This document shows positions 54,203 through 62,916 of a stretch of DNA of 64,000 nt, in pieces (the stretch's first letter is position 1; each line of letters begins with the position of its first letter). This stretch comes from Blastococcus sp. KM273128 (lineage in GTDB: Bacteria; Actinomycetota; Actinomycetes; Mycobacteriales; Geodermatophilaceae), in assembly GCF_021698975.1 (NCBI RefSeq), contig NZ_SSXA01000003.1:1-64000 (forward strand), in the 5' to 3' direction. Under the pieces are notes generated by a model. The model had not been told where the DNA came from. It did no database searches and worked only from the letters and a program-made list of their open reading frames with translations. Both the position numbers and the translations under genes were made by a program.

Positions 54203-56602
54203 ATGGAGTCGCGCACGGGGACGGGTCGCACCCTGCTCAGGCTCGCGTGCGCCGTCCTGGTCGCCGGGGCCCTGGTGGCCGGGCTCCTGCTGCCCTGGGT
54301 GGGCGGGCCGGCCCTGGCCGCACGCAGCTCCTCGGCGCTGCTCGGCGAGCCGCCGGAGGAGTTCTCCGTCGAGGTGCCGGCCCGCAACACCGTGGTGCTC
54401 GCCGCCGACGGCGAGGTCATCACCTCCTTCTACCGGGAGAACCGCGAGCCGGTGGAGTTCGACCAGATCGCGGAGGTCATGCGGCAGGCGCTGGTCGCCG
54501 TCGAGGACGCGCGGTTCTACGAGCACGGCGGGCTGGACGTGCAGGGCACCACGCGCGCCCTGGTCACCAACATCGCCGCCGGCGAGGTCGAGGAGGGTGG
54601 CTCGACGCTCACCCAGCAGCTGGTCAAGCAGACCCTGCTGCAGTCGGCGCGGACCCAGGAGGAGCGCGACGCGGCGACCGAGAAGACCTTCGGCCGCAAG
54701 CTGCGCGAGGCCCGGCTGGCGCTGGCGATGGAGTCGACCTACAGCAAGGACGAGCTGCTCACCCGCTACCTCAACATCGTCTACTTCGGGCAGAACGCCT
54801 ACGGCGTGCAGCCGGCGGCCCAGGCGTTCTTCGGCGTCGACGCCGCGGAGCTGAGCCTGCCCCAGGCCGCGCTGCTGGCCGGGCTGGTGCAGAGCCCCCA
54901 GGACCACGATCCCTTCACCGACCCCGAGGGCGCCACGGTCCGGCGCAACCAGGTGCTGGCCCGCATGGCCGAGCAGGGGTACGTCACCCCCGAGCAGCAG
55001 GCCGAGGCCGCGGCCGCCCCGCTGGGCCTCGCCCCGGCCCCGGCACCGCGCCGCGGGTGCGTCGAGGCCGCCGTGGGCGCCTACGTCTGCGACTTCGTGC
55101 AGCGGTACCTGATCGAGGAGCTCGGCCTCACCCAGGACGACCTCGACCGCAACGGCTACGTCGTCCAGACCACGCTCGACGCCGACCTGCAGCGCGCCGG
55201 CGACGCGGCCGTGCTGGCGAACCAGCCGCTGGAGAGCTCGCTGGCCGCCACCTTCACGGCGGTGGAGCCGGGCACCGGCCACCTGCTGGCCATGAGCGTC
55301 AACCGCCTCTTCGGCCACGACGAGAGCGACGAGCGGCAGGAGTCGGTCAACCTGAACGCGCTGCCCAGCCGGGGCGCCGGGTCGACCTACAAGGTGTTCG
55401 TGGCCGCGGCGGCGCTGGCGCGCGGCTACTCCACCGAGTACACGCTCACCGCGCCCAGCCCGTACGTCTCCCGGGTGTACCGGGAGGGCCGCGGCTTCTA
55501 CGACGTCCGCAACTCCGGCAGCTACCGGGCCTCGCTGGACCTGACGACGGCGCTCTACCAGTCGTCGAACACCTACTTCCTCGCCCTGGAGGACGCGCTG
55601 GGCAGCGTCGAGGAGCCGGTGCGGATGGCCGAGCGGATGGGGCTCTACGCCTACGGTCCCGACGGCCTGGCGCAGCGCACGATCGACGAGAACAACGGCT
55701 CCTTCGCCTTCGGCCCCGAGGCCACCAGCCCGCTGGGCCTGGCCAGCGCGTACTCCACGCTGGCGGCCTCGGGCACCCGGTGCGAGGTCGTCCCGGTGAC
55801 CGCGCTGCTGGATCGGGAGGGGGAGCCGGTGCTGGGCCCCGACGGCGAGCCGCTGGTGGGCGGCGACCGCTGCACGCCGGAGGCGATCCCGCCCGGCGTG
55901 GCCGACACGCTCAACCAGATGCTCCGCAAGGACGTCGAGCCGGGCTACGGCGGCCAGACCGGCCGGCGGGCGTACGTGCCCGGTCACCAGATCGCCGGGA
56001 AGACGGGCACCACCCAGGAGAACGTCTCGGTGGCGTTCGTCGGCTACACGCCGGAGATCGCCGCCAGCGTGATGGTGTTCAACCCCAAGGAGAACGAGGA
56101 CGTCGGCGGTTTCGGCGGGGGCAAGGGCGCCACCATCTGGCACGACGCGATGGCGCCGGTCCTCACCGCCCGGGGCAGCAGCGACTTCCCGCCCGCCGAC
56201 CCCGAGGTGGTCCGGGGGAACACCGTCCGGGTGCCGTCCTGCGACGAGCCGTTCGCGTGCCAGGCCGTGCTCGAGGACGCCGGCTTCGTCCCCCGCGTGC
56301 TTCGGGTGGACAGCGACCTCGCCCCCGGCGCGCTCGTCGGCACCAGCCCGCCGGCCGGTGGCCGCGCCGTGCCGGGCCAGGTCATCGCGATCCTGGTCAG
56401 CAACGGGTCCCGCTACGTCCCGCCGCCCCCGCCTCCTCCGCCGGCGCCCGAACCACCGCCTCCACCGGTGCCCGACCCGGCGCCCGCGCCCCCGCCGGCA
56501 CCGCCGGGCCCGGGCACCGGCACCGAGGAGCCGCAGCCGCCGGCCGGCCCCGTGTCAGCCGAGACGTGGCGGGACCGGTTCCCCTTCCCGCCGCGGCGCT
56601 GA
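54203..56602 (+). CDS. bifunctional penicillin-binding protein with PASTA domain (class A)
   Basis: 799 aa from ATG 54203, preceded by GGGAGGAGGG. One N-terminal membrane anchor (residues 10-40). Glycosyltransferase GT51: Glu101 in VEDARFYEHGGLD and GGSTLTQQLVKQT. Transpeptidase: S394-TYK (SxxK), S454-SN (SxN) and K600-TGT. A PASTA domain (about 675-735) follows, then a Pro-rich tail. It polymerises and cross-links peptidoglycan. Its last 48 bp overlap the convergent BrkB-like gene. Confidence 0.94.
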   Translation: MESRTGTGRTLLRLACAVLVAGALVAGLLLPWVGGPALAARSSSALLGEPPEEFSVEVPARNTVVLAADGEVITSFYRENREPVEFDQIAEVMRQALVAVEDARFYEHGGLDVQGTTRALVTNIAAGEVEEGGSTLTQQLVKQTLLQSARTQEERDAATEKTFGRKLREARLALAMESTYSKDELLTRYLNIVYFGQNAYGVQPAAQAFFGVDAAELSLPQAALLAGLVQSPQDHDPFTDPEGATVRRNQVLARMAEQGYVTPEQQAEAAAAPLGLAPAPAPRRGCVEAAVGAYVCDFVQRYLIEELGLTQDDLDRNGYVVQTTLDADLQRAGDAAVLANQPLESSLAATFTAVEPGTGHLLAMSVNRLFGHDESDERQESVNLNALPSRGAGSTYKVFVAAAALARGYSTEYTLTAPSPYVSRVYREGRGFYDVRNSGSYRASLDLTTALYQSSNTYFLALEDALGSVEEPVRMAERMGLYAYGPDGLAQRTIDENNGSFAFGPEATSPLGLASAYSTLAASGTRCEVVPVTALLDREGEPVLGPDGEPLVGGDRCTPEAIPPGVADTLNQMLRKDVEPGYGGQTGRRAYVPGHQIAGKTGTTQENVSVAFVGYTPEIAASVMVFNPKENEDVGGFGGGKGATIWHDAMAPVLTARGSSDFPPADPEVVRGNTVRVPSCDEPFACQAVLEDAGFVPRVLRVDSDLAPGALVGTSPPAGGRAVPGQVIAILVSNGSRYVPPPPPPPPAPEPPPPPVPDPAPAPPPAPPGPGTGTEEPQPPAGPVSAETWRDRFPFPPRR

Positions 56603-57457
56603 CCGGGCGCCGGCGAGCTCGTCCAGCGTCTGGGTGGTGAGCCAGCCCAGCAGCACGACCAGGTGGAGCAGGAACAGCCACAGCGCGAGCGCGACCACGC
56701 CGCCCACGACGTCCAGCTCGCCGAACGGCGCGCCGAGGTCGAGCGGCAGCGCCAGGAACAGCACGAAGCCCTGGAGGAAGCCGGACAGGCAGGCGGCGGT
56801 GAACAGGGCGCCGACCAGCAGCGAGCGCCACCGCACCCGGCCCCCGCCGACGACGCGGAACCCCCAGGCCAGCGGCAGCGTCAGCGCCGCCAGCACCGCG
56901 TAGTAGCCGAGCGCCACCTGGCCGAGCGTGGCCAGGGCGCCGCCGCGGTCGGCGAGGTCGGCCATCTGCGCCGCGGCGAGCAGCAGCGGGTAGAGCAGCA
57001 CCGGGGCGAGGAGCAGGAGCGGCAGCGCGGCGAGCCGCCCCCGCCAGGCGGTGTGGCCCTCGTGACGCGACGAGAAGCGCAGCAGGGCGCGGCGGAGGCC
57101 CTCGCCGTAGAGGGACATCGGGAGCAGGGCCAGCAGCGCTCCCAGCGGGTCGAGGCCGGCGCCGGCCTCGACCAGCCGGTCGACCGCCGCCGGCGCACCC
57201 AGCTCGCCGGGCAGCAGGTCGCCGACCCGCTCGCCGAGCTCGCGCACCCGCTCCGACGAGGTGATCCAGGCGGTGAGCCCGAACGAGAGCACGAGCAGCG
57301 GCACGACGGCGATGCCCGCGTAGAAGGTGAGCCCGGCGGCGATCAGCATGAGGTCGCGCCCCCGCAGCCGCTCCCGCACCCCTGCGGGGAGACCCCGCAG
57401 CACCGCGGCCACCCGGGACCACCGGCTCACGGGCTGCCGGTCACGGGACGGGCTCAC
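56555..57457 (-). CDS. YihY/BrkB family membrane protein
   Basis: 300 aa, GTG at 57457. Six membrane segments; DLMLIAAGLTFYAGIAVVPL is the family start and the FGELDVVGGVVALALWLFLL block the end. Often misannotated as RNase BN; function unknown (putative transporter). Convergent with the PBP gene, overlapping its 3' end by 48 bp. Confidence 0.88.
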   Translation of the reverse strand: MSPSRDRQPVSRWSRVAAVLRGLPAGVRERLRGRDLMLIAAGLTFYAGIAVVPLLVLSFGLTAWITSSERVRELGERVGDLLPGELGAPAAVDRLVEAGAGLDPLGALLALLPMSLYGEGLRRALLRFSSRHEGHTAWRGRLAALPLLLLAPVLLYPLLLAAAQMADLADRGGALATLGQVALGYYAVLAALTLPLAWGFRVVGGGRVRWRSLLVGALFTAACLSGFLQGFVLFLALPLDLGAPFGELDVVGGVVALALWLFLLHLVVLLGWLTTQTLDELAGARSAPRREGEPVPPRLG

Positions 57458-57840
57458 GGCGATCCATCCTCCGGTAGTGGTCCGGTGCGGCCGCGACGAA
57501 ACGGGTCCGGCCGGGTGCCGGCTCCCGGGGCGGGCGGGAACACCCAGGTCGCTGGGGCGCGTGTGACTCTGCGCGCAGGAAGAACTACACGAATGTGGTT
57601 CCGAGCATTGTCACGACCGGGTCACGGCCCCTACGGTGAGTACGTCCGTCGGGGCTTTCCGTCACTGCCGAGTGACCTCCGCCGGACGCCGTCGAGCGAG
57701 CCGGGCACCCGCGCAGGTGCGGTGCCGGACCGGGACAACTGCGGCGCTGGTACGGGACGGACCCCTCCGTCCCGGGGCGCGAGCGGGGACCTGCCGGGGC
57801 CCGGAGGCGGCCGTGGACGAGATCGGAGAGCCGCCGCACC
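57458..57840 (+). other. 383-bp leader region of the second NlpC/P60 gene
   Basis: No gene seen. A candidate promoter lies at TTGTCA (57608-57613), 18-bp spacer, TACGGT (57632-57637), leaving about a 200-nt leader. The leader holds a perfect 8-bp hairpin GGGACGGA/TCCGTCCC (57754-57773) and a GGCACC...GGTGCC stem around 57704-57726. I looked for the c-di-AMP (ydaO) motif and did not find its conserved cores. Confidence 0.5.
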
Positions 57841-58920
57841 ATGGCGACCCCCCTGCGCACCCCCGCCCGCCGCCGCACCGCCGGTCGGGTGGCGCTGTCC
57901 CTCGCCGGCGCCGTCGGCATCCTGCTGACGACGGTCCCCGCGTCCGCGAACCCCGCCTCGCCCACCACGTCCGGTGACGCCGCCCGGCTGCTCGCCGAGC
58001 GCGGCCACCAGCTCGAGGTCGTGACCGAGCAGTTCAACGAGGCCCGCGATGCGCTGACGGCCCAGCAGGCCGCCGCCGAGGCCGCCGCCGCGCAGCTGCA
58101 GCAGGCCACCGCCGACCTCGCCCGCGCGCAGCAGCAGGTGCGCGGCATCGCCCGCAGCGCCTGGACCGGCGAGGGCCTGGGCTCCTTCCAGGCCCTGCTC
58201 ACCAGCGAGTCGGCCGACGAGTTCGTCAGCCGCGTCAGCACGCTGGAGACCATCTCGGGCCACCAGGGGGTGGTGCTGGCGCAGGCCGCGGAGGCCGGCG
58301 TGGCCGCCGCTCGGGCCCAGGCGACCGCACAGGAGGCCGCCGCGCAGGCGCGGGCCACCTACGACTCCATCGCCGTGCAGCAGGCCGAGCTGCAGGGGCA
58401 GGTCGACGAGTTCCGCGCCCAGTTCGACCGGCTCAGCGCCGCCGAGCGCCAGGCCGTCGCCGAGGCCCACCACGCCGAGGAGCGCGCGGCCGAGCCGCAG
58501 CGCGCCAGCCGCGACGAGCGCGAGGCGCCGACGCCTGCGCCTGCCGCGCCGGTGGTGGCCGACAGCGCGGCCGCGCAGAAGGCCGTGGACGCCGCCATGG
58601 CGCAGCGCGGCAAGCCCTACGTGTGGGCGGCCACGGGGCCCAACGCCTTCGACTGCTCCGGGCTGACCTCCTACGCCTTCCGCGCGGCGGGGATCTCCCT
58701 GCCCCGGGCCAGCCGCAACCAGGCGGGCGTCGGCCGGGCGATCTCCCGCGCCGAGCTGCGCCCCGGCGACCTGGTGTTCTTCTACAGCCCGATCAGCCAC
58801 GTGGGCATCTACATCGGCAACGGCCAGATGGTGCACGCGCCGACGTCGGGCGACGTCGTCAAGGTGGCGAGCGTCGACTCCATGGGTGGCTACGCCGGGG
58901 CGCGGCGCGTCGCGGGATGA
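57841..58920 (+). CDS. secreted NlpC/P60 peptidoglycan endopeptidase, second paralogue
   Basis: 359 aa. Arg-rich N-terminus (TPARRRTAGRVAL) and signal peptide to about ASANPASP; coiled coil about 45-230 rich in Ala/Gln; NlpC/P60 domain with Cys272 (AFDCSGLTSY) and His320 (SPISHVGIYIG). Closely related to the 10183-11211 protein in the catalytic half, with a diverged linker carrying an APTPAPAAP stretch. Both should cut wall stem peptides, perhaps at different times. Confidence 0.9.
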   Translation: MATPLRTPARRRTAGRVALSLAGAVGILLTTVPASANPASPTTSGDAARLLAERGHQLEVVTEQFNEARDALTAQQAAAEAAAAQLQQATADLARAQQQVRGIARSAWTGEGLGSFQALLTSESADEFVSRVSTLETISGHQGVVLAQAAEAGVAAARAQATAQEAAAQARATYDSIAVQQAELQGQVDEFRAQFDRLSAAERQAVAEAHHAEERAAEPQRASRDEREAPTPAPAAPVVADSAAAQKAVDAAMAQRGKPYVWAATGPNAFDCSGLTSYAFRAAGISLPRASRNQAGVGRAISRAELRPGDLVFFYSPISHVGIYIGNGQMVHAPTSGDVVKVASVDSMGGYAGARRVAG

Positions 58921-58924
58921 ACCG

Positions 58925-59470
58925 CTAGCCCGCGTCCGGCCCGCCGACCCGCTGGAGCAGGCCCCAGACGAACACCGCCCGCACCCCGCCGGGGAGGTGC
59001 ACCTCCGAGCGGGTGGGCACGCCGGTCGCGGCGCCGCGGGCGCCCGGCAGCCCGGCGACGTCGTCCAGCACGTGCTGCCACACCAGCAGCCGGTGCGGAC
59101 CGGCCGCCGGCACCGGTGAGCCCGGCGCCCGGGCGAGGTGCTCGTGCAGCACCGCGCCCCCGGGGCCGCTGACGACCTCCCACCACTGGTGCGGCCACAG
59201 CGGCAGCGGCCAGCGCCGGACCTGGACGTCCAGGTCTCCGAAGCGCCGGTCCTCCAGCTCCTCCGGGGGGCCGAGCACCGCGGTGCGCAGGGCCAGCCCG
59301 CGCGGGGCCCGCCGCGAGTGCTGGAGCGCCTGCCAGCGGGTGTGCGCGGCGTGCGCCTCGCCCCGGGTGGCGCCCAGCCGGGGCAGCGCCTCCGCCGCCA
59401 GGTCGGGCCGGACGTCGGCCATCCGGCGCAGCAGCACGAGGCAGAACTCCCGCCGGGCCAGTCCGCGCAC
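58925..59470 (-). CDS. hypothetical protein
   Basis: 181 aa from GTG 59470; upstream in-frame codons to 59575 were judged non-coding. The interior is regular in composition: [20 protein letters not shown] then [20 protein letters not shown], with several conserved-looking Trp residues. No recognised domain and no signal peptide. Start is uncertain. Confidence 0.55.
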   Translation of the reverse strand: MRGLARREFCLVLLRRMADVRPDLAAEALPRLGATRGEAHAAHTRWQALQHSRRAPRGLALRTAVLGPPEELEDRRFGDLDVQVRRWPLPLWPHQWWEVVSGPGGAVLHEHLARAPGSPVPAAGPHRLLVWQHVLDDVAGLPGARGAATGVPTRSEVHLPGGVRAVFVWGLLQRVGGPDAG

Positions 59471-59586
59471 GGGGGCGACCCTGCCACCGCGCCCGCTGCC
59501 GCGAACATCACACCCCCGGGCGGGGACGCCACCGGCGGCCCGCTCGTTTACCCCGCGGACCCAGCCCCCGGACACGAGGACGCCCG

Positions 59587-59910
59587 TTGAGCCCGCGCAC
59601 CGTCACCACCGCCTTCCGCCTCGTCGCCATCGCCGAGGCGATCACCTGGGTCGGCCTGCTGGCCGGGATGTTCGTGAAGTGGGTGCTGCAGACCTCCGAG
59701 GTCGGCGTCCAGGTCTTCGGGCCCATCCACGGGGGCGTCTTCGTCGTCTACGTCCTGGTCGCGCTCGTCGCGGCGCGGGTGCTGCGCTGGTCGCCGTCCA
59801 CCACGCTGCTGGCGCTGGCCGCCTCGGTGCCGCCGCTGGCCACCGTCTGGTTCGAGCGGTGGGCGACCCGCACCGGCGCGCTGCCCGCGCGCGAGGCGCT
59901 GACCGCCTGA
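59587..59910 (+). CDS. DUF3817 membrane protein
   Basis: 107 aa from TTG 59587. DUF3817 landmarks: [20 protein letters not shown], then [17 protein letters not shown]; three membrane segments. Function unknown. It sits 33 bp before the serine hydrolase gene. Confidence 0.8.
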   Translation: MSPRTVTTAFRLVAIAEAITWVGLLAGMFVKWVLQTSEVGVQVFGPIHGGVFVVYVLVALVAARVLRWSPSTTLLALAASVPPLATVWFERWATRTGALPAREALTA

Positions 59911-59943
59911 TCAGCCGGGCGGGCCGGTCGCTACGGTCCGGTC

Positions 59944-61299
59944 ATGCCCGAGCCCGTGCTGCCCTCGACCGCCCGCCTCCTGCTGGCCCGCACCGCGCGG
60001 GTGCAGCGCGACGGGCGCGCGCCGGGCCTGGTCGCCGGCGTCGTCCGGGACGGCGGGCTGGCGTGGTCGGCCGGTCGCGGGGAGGTGCCGGGGCCGCACA
60101 CCGACGTCCAGTACCGGCTCGGGTCGATCAGCAAGACGGTGACGGCGGTCGTCGTCATGCGGCTGCGCGACGAGGGGCGGCTCGGGCTCGACGACCCGCT
60201 GGAGCGCCACCTGCCAGGCACGCCGTTCGGCGACCGCACCGTCGGGCAGCTCCTCTCCCACCTCGCCGGCGCCTCGGCGGAGAGCCCCGGGGGCTGGTGG
60301 GAGCGCACGCCGGGCGGCTCGCTGGACGACCTGGGCGTGGGCGGGACCGACGTCGTCCTCGGCGCCGCGCGGCGGTTCCACTACTCCAACCTCGGCTTCG
60401 GCCTGCTCGGCGAGCTCGTCGCCCGCCTGCGGGGCCGGTCCTGGGACGACGTCGTCGCCGCCGAGGTGCTGGCACCGCTCGGCATGGGCCGCACCACGCC
60501 GCGGCCGGTCGCCCCGGCCGCCGAGGGCTGGGCGGTGCACCCGTGGGCCGACGTCGTCCTGCCCGAGCCCGAGCACCACGCCGGCGTGATGGCCGCCGCG
60601 GGCCAGCTGTGGGCGTCGCTGGCCGACCTCGCCCGGTTCGCCGCGTTCCTGCTCGGGGACACCGCCGAGGTGCTCGACCCGGCGACGCTGGAGGAGATGA
60701 CGGTGCCGGCCGGGGTCGACCCGTCCGCGCCGGGCTGGTCGGCCTACGGGCTGGGCCTGCAGGTGCTGCGGGTGGACGGGCGGACGCTGGTCGGGCACGG
60801 CGGGTCGATGCCGGGCTTCCTCGCCGGCGTCTTCGTCGACCGGGAGGAGCAGGCCGGCGCGGTGTCGCTGGCCAACACCACCAGCGGCCTGGACCCGCTG
60901 GTGTTCGGGCTGCTGGCCGATCTCCGCACCGCCGAGCCCCGGGTCGTGGAGCCGTGGGTGCCCGCCCCCTCGCCGGTGCCGCTGGAGAGCCTCGGTGTCT
61001 GGTTCTGGGGCCCCGCGCCCTACGCGCTGCGCTCGATCAGCGGCGGGCTGCTGCACCTGGGGCCGCTGCCGGGGCGCCCGGGGCGGGCCAGCCGCTTCAG
61101 CCGGGCCGACGACGGCACCTGGCGCGGGCTGGACGGCTACTTCGCGGGGGAGGCGCTGCGCATCGCCGACGACCACCTCGACCTGGACACCTTCGTGTTC
61201 ACCCGCACGCCCTACGACCCGGCCGCGCCGGTGCCCGGCGGCGTGGACGAGCGCGGCTGGCGCTGCCCCGTCCGCCGGGGCCACGATCGAGGAACCTGA
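59944..61299 (+). CDS. serine hydrolase of the beta-lactamase (class C-like) family
   Basis: 451 aa from ATG 59944. SxxK is S61-ISK, YxN is Y147-SN, and GHGGSMPG takes the place of the third motif. A ~120-residue C-terminal domain follows. No signal peptide, so cytoplasmic; esterase or peptidase activity is more likely than antibiotic resistance. TACGGT ends 6 nt before ATG, suggesting a leaderless mRNA. Confidence 0.87.
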   Translation: MPEPVLPSTARLLLARTARVQRDGRAPGLVAGVVRDGGLAWSAGRGEVPGPHTDVQYRLGSISKTVTAVVVMRLRDEGRLGLDDPLERHLPGTPFGDRTVGQLLSHLAGASAESPGGWWERTPGGSLDDLGVGGTDVVLGAARRFHYSNLGFGLLGELVARLRGRSWDDVVAAEVLAPLGMGRTTPRPVAPAAEGWAVHPWADVVLPEPEHHAGVMAAAGQLWASLADLARFAAFLLGDTAEVLDPATLEEMTVPAGVDPSAPGWSAYGLGLQVLRVDGRTLVGHGGSMPGFLAGVFVDREEQAGAVSLANTTSGLDPLVFGLLADLRTAEPRVVEPWVPAPSPVPLESLGVWFWGPAPYALRSISGGLLHLGPLPGRPGRASRFSRADDGTWRGLDGYFAGEALRIADDHLDLDTFVFTRTPYDPAAPVPGGVDERGWRCPVRRGHDRGT

Positions 61300-61367
61300 T
61301 CATCCGGTGTCCTCCCTCACCGTGGGCGCTGAGGGAGGACGCGCCACGACCAGGGAACCCGATCATC
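61291..61367. repeat. hairpin flanked by 14-bp direct repeats
   Basis: Direct repeats GGAACCTGATCATC (61291-61304) and GGAACCCGATCATC (61354-61367), 13 of 14 identical, flank a perfect 11-bp stem GTCCTCCCTCA / TGAGGGAGGAC (61309-61319, 61330-61340). The first repeat contains the serine hydrolase stop. The hairpin probably terminates transcription. Confidence 0.7.
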
Positions 61368-61378
61368 GCCGGGCTGCG

Positions 61379-61897
61379 TCAGGGGCGGTCGAAGGCGTCG
61401 ATCGTGTTCTTGACGACCAGGCCGTAGACCAGGTGCGGCACCAGGTCGCTCAGCCAGTCGGTCGTCGACCACGTCCGCGGGTCGGTGACGCCCAGGACGG
61501 CCATCGGCCCGTTGGCCGCCAGCATCGCGCCCAGGCCGGTGAGCAGGGTGCCGACCGGCTTCGCGGAGAGCAGCCCCGAGGCCCGGGCCAGCCCGCCGAC
61601 CACGCCGACGCCGACGCCGGCCACCAACCCCGTCATCGGACCGAGCCCCTGCACGCGGTTCTGCCGGGTCTGCTCGTCCCCGGGGATGGGCAGGTGCGCC
61701 GCCTCGGCGAGCTTCTCGACGGTGTCCTCGGGCGTCGAGCTGCTGCCGCGGCCGCGCACCACCATGTCCAGGTAGGTGACGGCGTTCAGCGCGGTGGTGC
61801 CGGCCGCGCCGGCGGCCGCGCCCCTGAGCGCCCAGCCCAGCGTGCTGATGCCGCGCCTGCCCTTGCCCGTGCGCCCGAGAGGAGTCCGCTTCGCCAT
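61379..61897 (-). CDS. conserved small membrane protein (paralogue of the broken gene at 9522)
   Basis: 172 aa from ATG 61897. Basic start (MAKRTPLGRTGKGRRG), then ALRGAAAGAAGTTALNAVTY, a linker (TVEKLAEAAHLPIPGDEQT) and three membrane-like segments ending HLVYGLVVKNTIDAF. No known family name; it looks like the actinobacterial DUF1440-like group. Divergent from the DUF3253 gene. Confidence 0.72.
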   Translation of the reverse strand: MAKRTPLGRTGKGRRGISTLGWALRGAAAGAAGTTALNAVTYLDMVVRGRGSSSTPEDTVEKLAEAAHLPIPGDEQTRQNRVQGLGPMTGLVAGVGVGVVGGLARASGLLSAKPVGTLLTGLGAMLAANGPMAVLGVTDPRTWSTTDWLSDLVPHLVYGLVVKNTIDAFDRP

Positions 61898-61978
61898 GGC
61901 GGTCCCGGTACCCGGGCGCCGGCGCGGCACACCGCCGCCCGGCTGGCGGCCGGCGAGCGCGACGCCCACGCTGGACGG

Positions 61979-62230
61979 GTGGACGACGTCGCCGCGCGGC
62001 TGGAGCGGGCCATCGGGGAGCTGCTCGCGCGCCGCCGCCCGGAGGCGTCGATCTGCCCGTCGGAGGCCGCCCGCGCGGTCGACCCCGACCGCTGGCGGGA
62101 CCTGATGCCCGAGGCCCGCAGCGCGGCCGGCCGGTTGGCCGACGCCGGCGCCGTCGAGGTCACGCAGGACGGCTCCGTGGTGGACGTCCGCAGCGCCCGG
62201 GGGCCGGTCCGGATCCGCAGACCCCGCTAG
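61979..62230 (+). CDS. DUF3253 protein
   Basis: 83 aa from GTG 61979. LARRRPEASICPSEAARAVD and WRDLMPEARSAAGRLADAGA, then VEVTQDGSVVD match DUF3253, a small winged-helix-like fold of unknown function. Its TAG overlaps the stop of the convergent Lrp gene within CTAG. Confidence 0.82.
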   Translation: MDDVAARLERAIGELLARRRPEASICPSEAARAVDPDRWRDLMPEARSAAGRLADAGAVEVTQDGSVVDVRSARGPVRIRRPR

Positions 62231-62700
62231 GGGTTCCCGGCGGCGCGGTGCAGCAGCGGGCCGACCCGCCGCTCGACGAACCGGCGCATGGCCAGGGCGG
62301 TGTCCACCCGCTGGACGCCGGGGATGGCCAGCACCGCCTCGGTGGTCCGCCACAGGTGGTCGGCGTCGGTGGCCGCCACGTGCACGAGCAGGTCGGTGGC
62401 GCCCGACAGCCCGGTCACCTCGAGCACCTCGGGGAGCCCGGCCAGCGCGTCGCTGACCTCGGCCAGCCCGCGCTGCGCCACCTGCACCGACATGTAGGCG
62501 GTCAGCCGGTAGCCCAGGGCCTCCGGCCGGATCCGCTGGTCGAGCGGGCCCAGGACGCCGTTGCTCTCGAGCCGGGCCAGCCGGCTCTGGACCGTGTTGC
62601 GGGCAAGCCCCAGCCGCTGCGACAGCGCCATCACGCTGGCCCGCGGGTCCTCGGTGAGGGCCAGCAGCAGTCGTGCGTCCGTGGCGTCGATCTCCGGCAC
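62227..62700 (-). CDS. Lrp/AsnC family transcriptional regulator
   Basis: 157 aa, GTG at 62700. HTH: IDATDARLLLALTEDPRASV, then MALSQRLGLARNTVQSRLARL. RAM ligand domain from about residue 65, with the YMSVQVAQ strand and GLSGATDLLVHVAATD. Divergent from the E1-alpha gene, a setting in which Lrp-type regulators (BkdR) control branched-chain keto-acid dehydrogenase operons. Confidence 0.9.
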   Translation of the reverse strand: MPEIDATDARLLLALTEDPRASVMALSQRLGLARNTVQSRLARLESNGVLGPLDQRIRPEALGYRLTAYMSVQVAQRGLAEVSDALAGLPEVLEVTGLSGATDLLVHVAATDADHLWRTTEAVLAIPGVQRVDTALAMRRFVERRVGPLLHRAAGNP

Positions 62701-62702
62701 GC

Positions 62703-62772
62703 TGCGCAGTCTGGCAGCTCCGGGTGGCCCGTGGACACCTTTCTGCGCAATCGCTCCACCCGGGCCTGCGCA
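62703..62772. promoter_or_regulatory. three TGCGCA-centred sites between lrp and E1-alpha
   Basis: The 6-bp palindrome occurs in CTGCGCAGTC (62703-62708), CTGCGCAATC (62744-62749) and CTGCGCAGATC (62767-62772), each preceded by C and followed by a purine. Spacings are 41 and 23 bp. They are candidates for Lrp binding in the divergent promoter region. Confidence 0.5.
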
Positions 62773-62916
62773 GATCGTCGCGTCGAGGGCTGGTCAGCGG
62801 CGGGGCGGCCGTGCCAGGATGTGTGAGGGCCGCCACACCCGGCGGCCCGGAACGTCCAGCACCACCGCGCCGCCGGTGACCCCGGCGGCGGTGGCCGACG
62901 GCGAGGAGCGCGACCG

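Noticed and set aside
57458..57840. c-di-AMP (ydaO/yuaA) riboswitch before the NlpC/P60 gene
   Set aside because: Common before actinobacterial wall hydrolases, but the conserved cores (GGGGTGAATC-like and CCGACAGCT-like) are not visible here or before 10183.
59944..61299. antibiotic beta-lactamase
   Set aside because: Only the broad serine-hydrolase fold is supported; there is no signal peptide, and an extra C-terminal domain points to an esterase/peptidase-like role.
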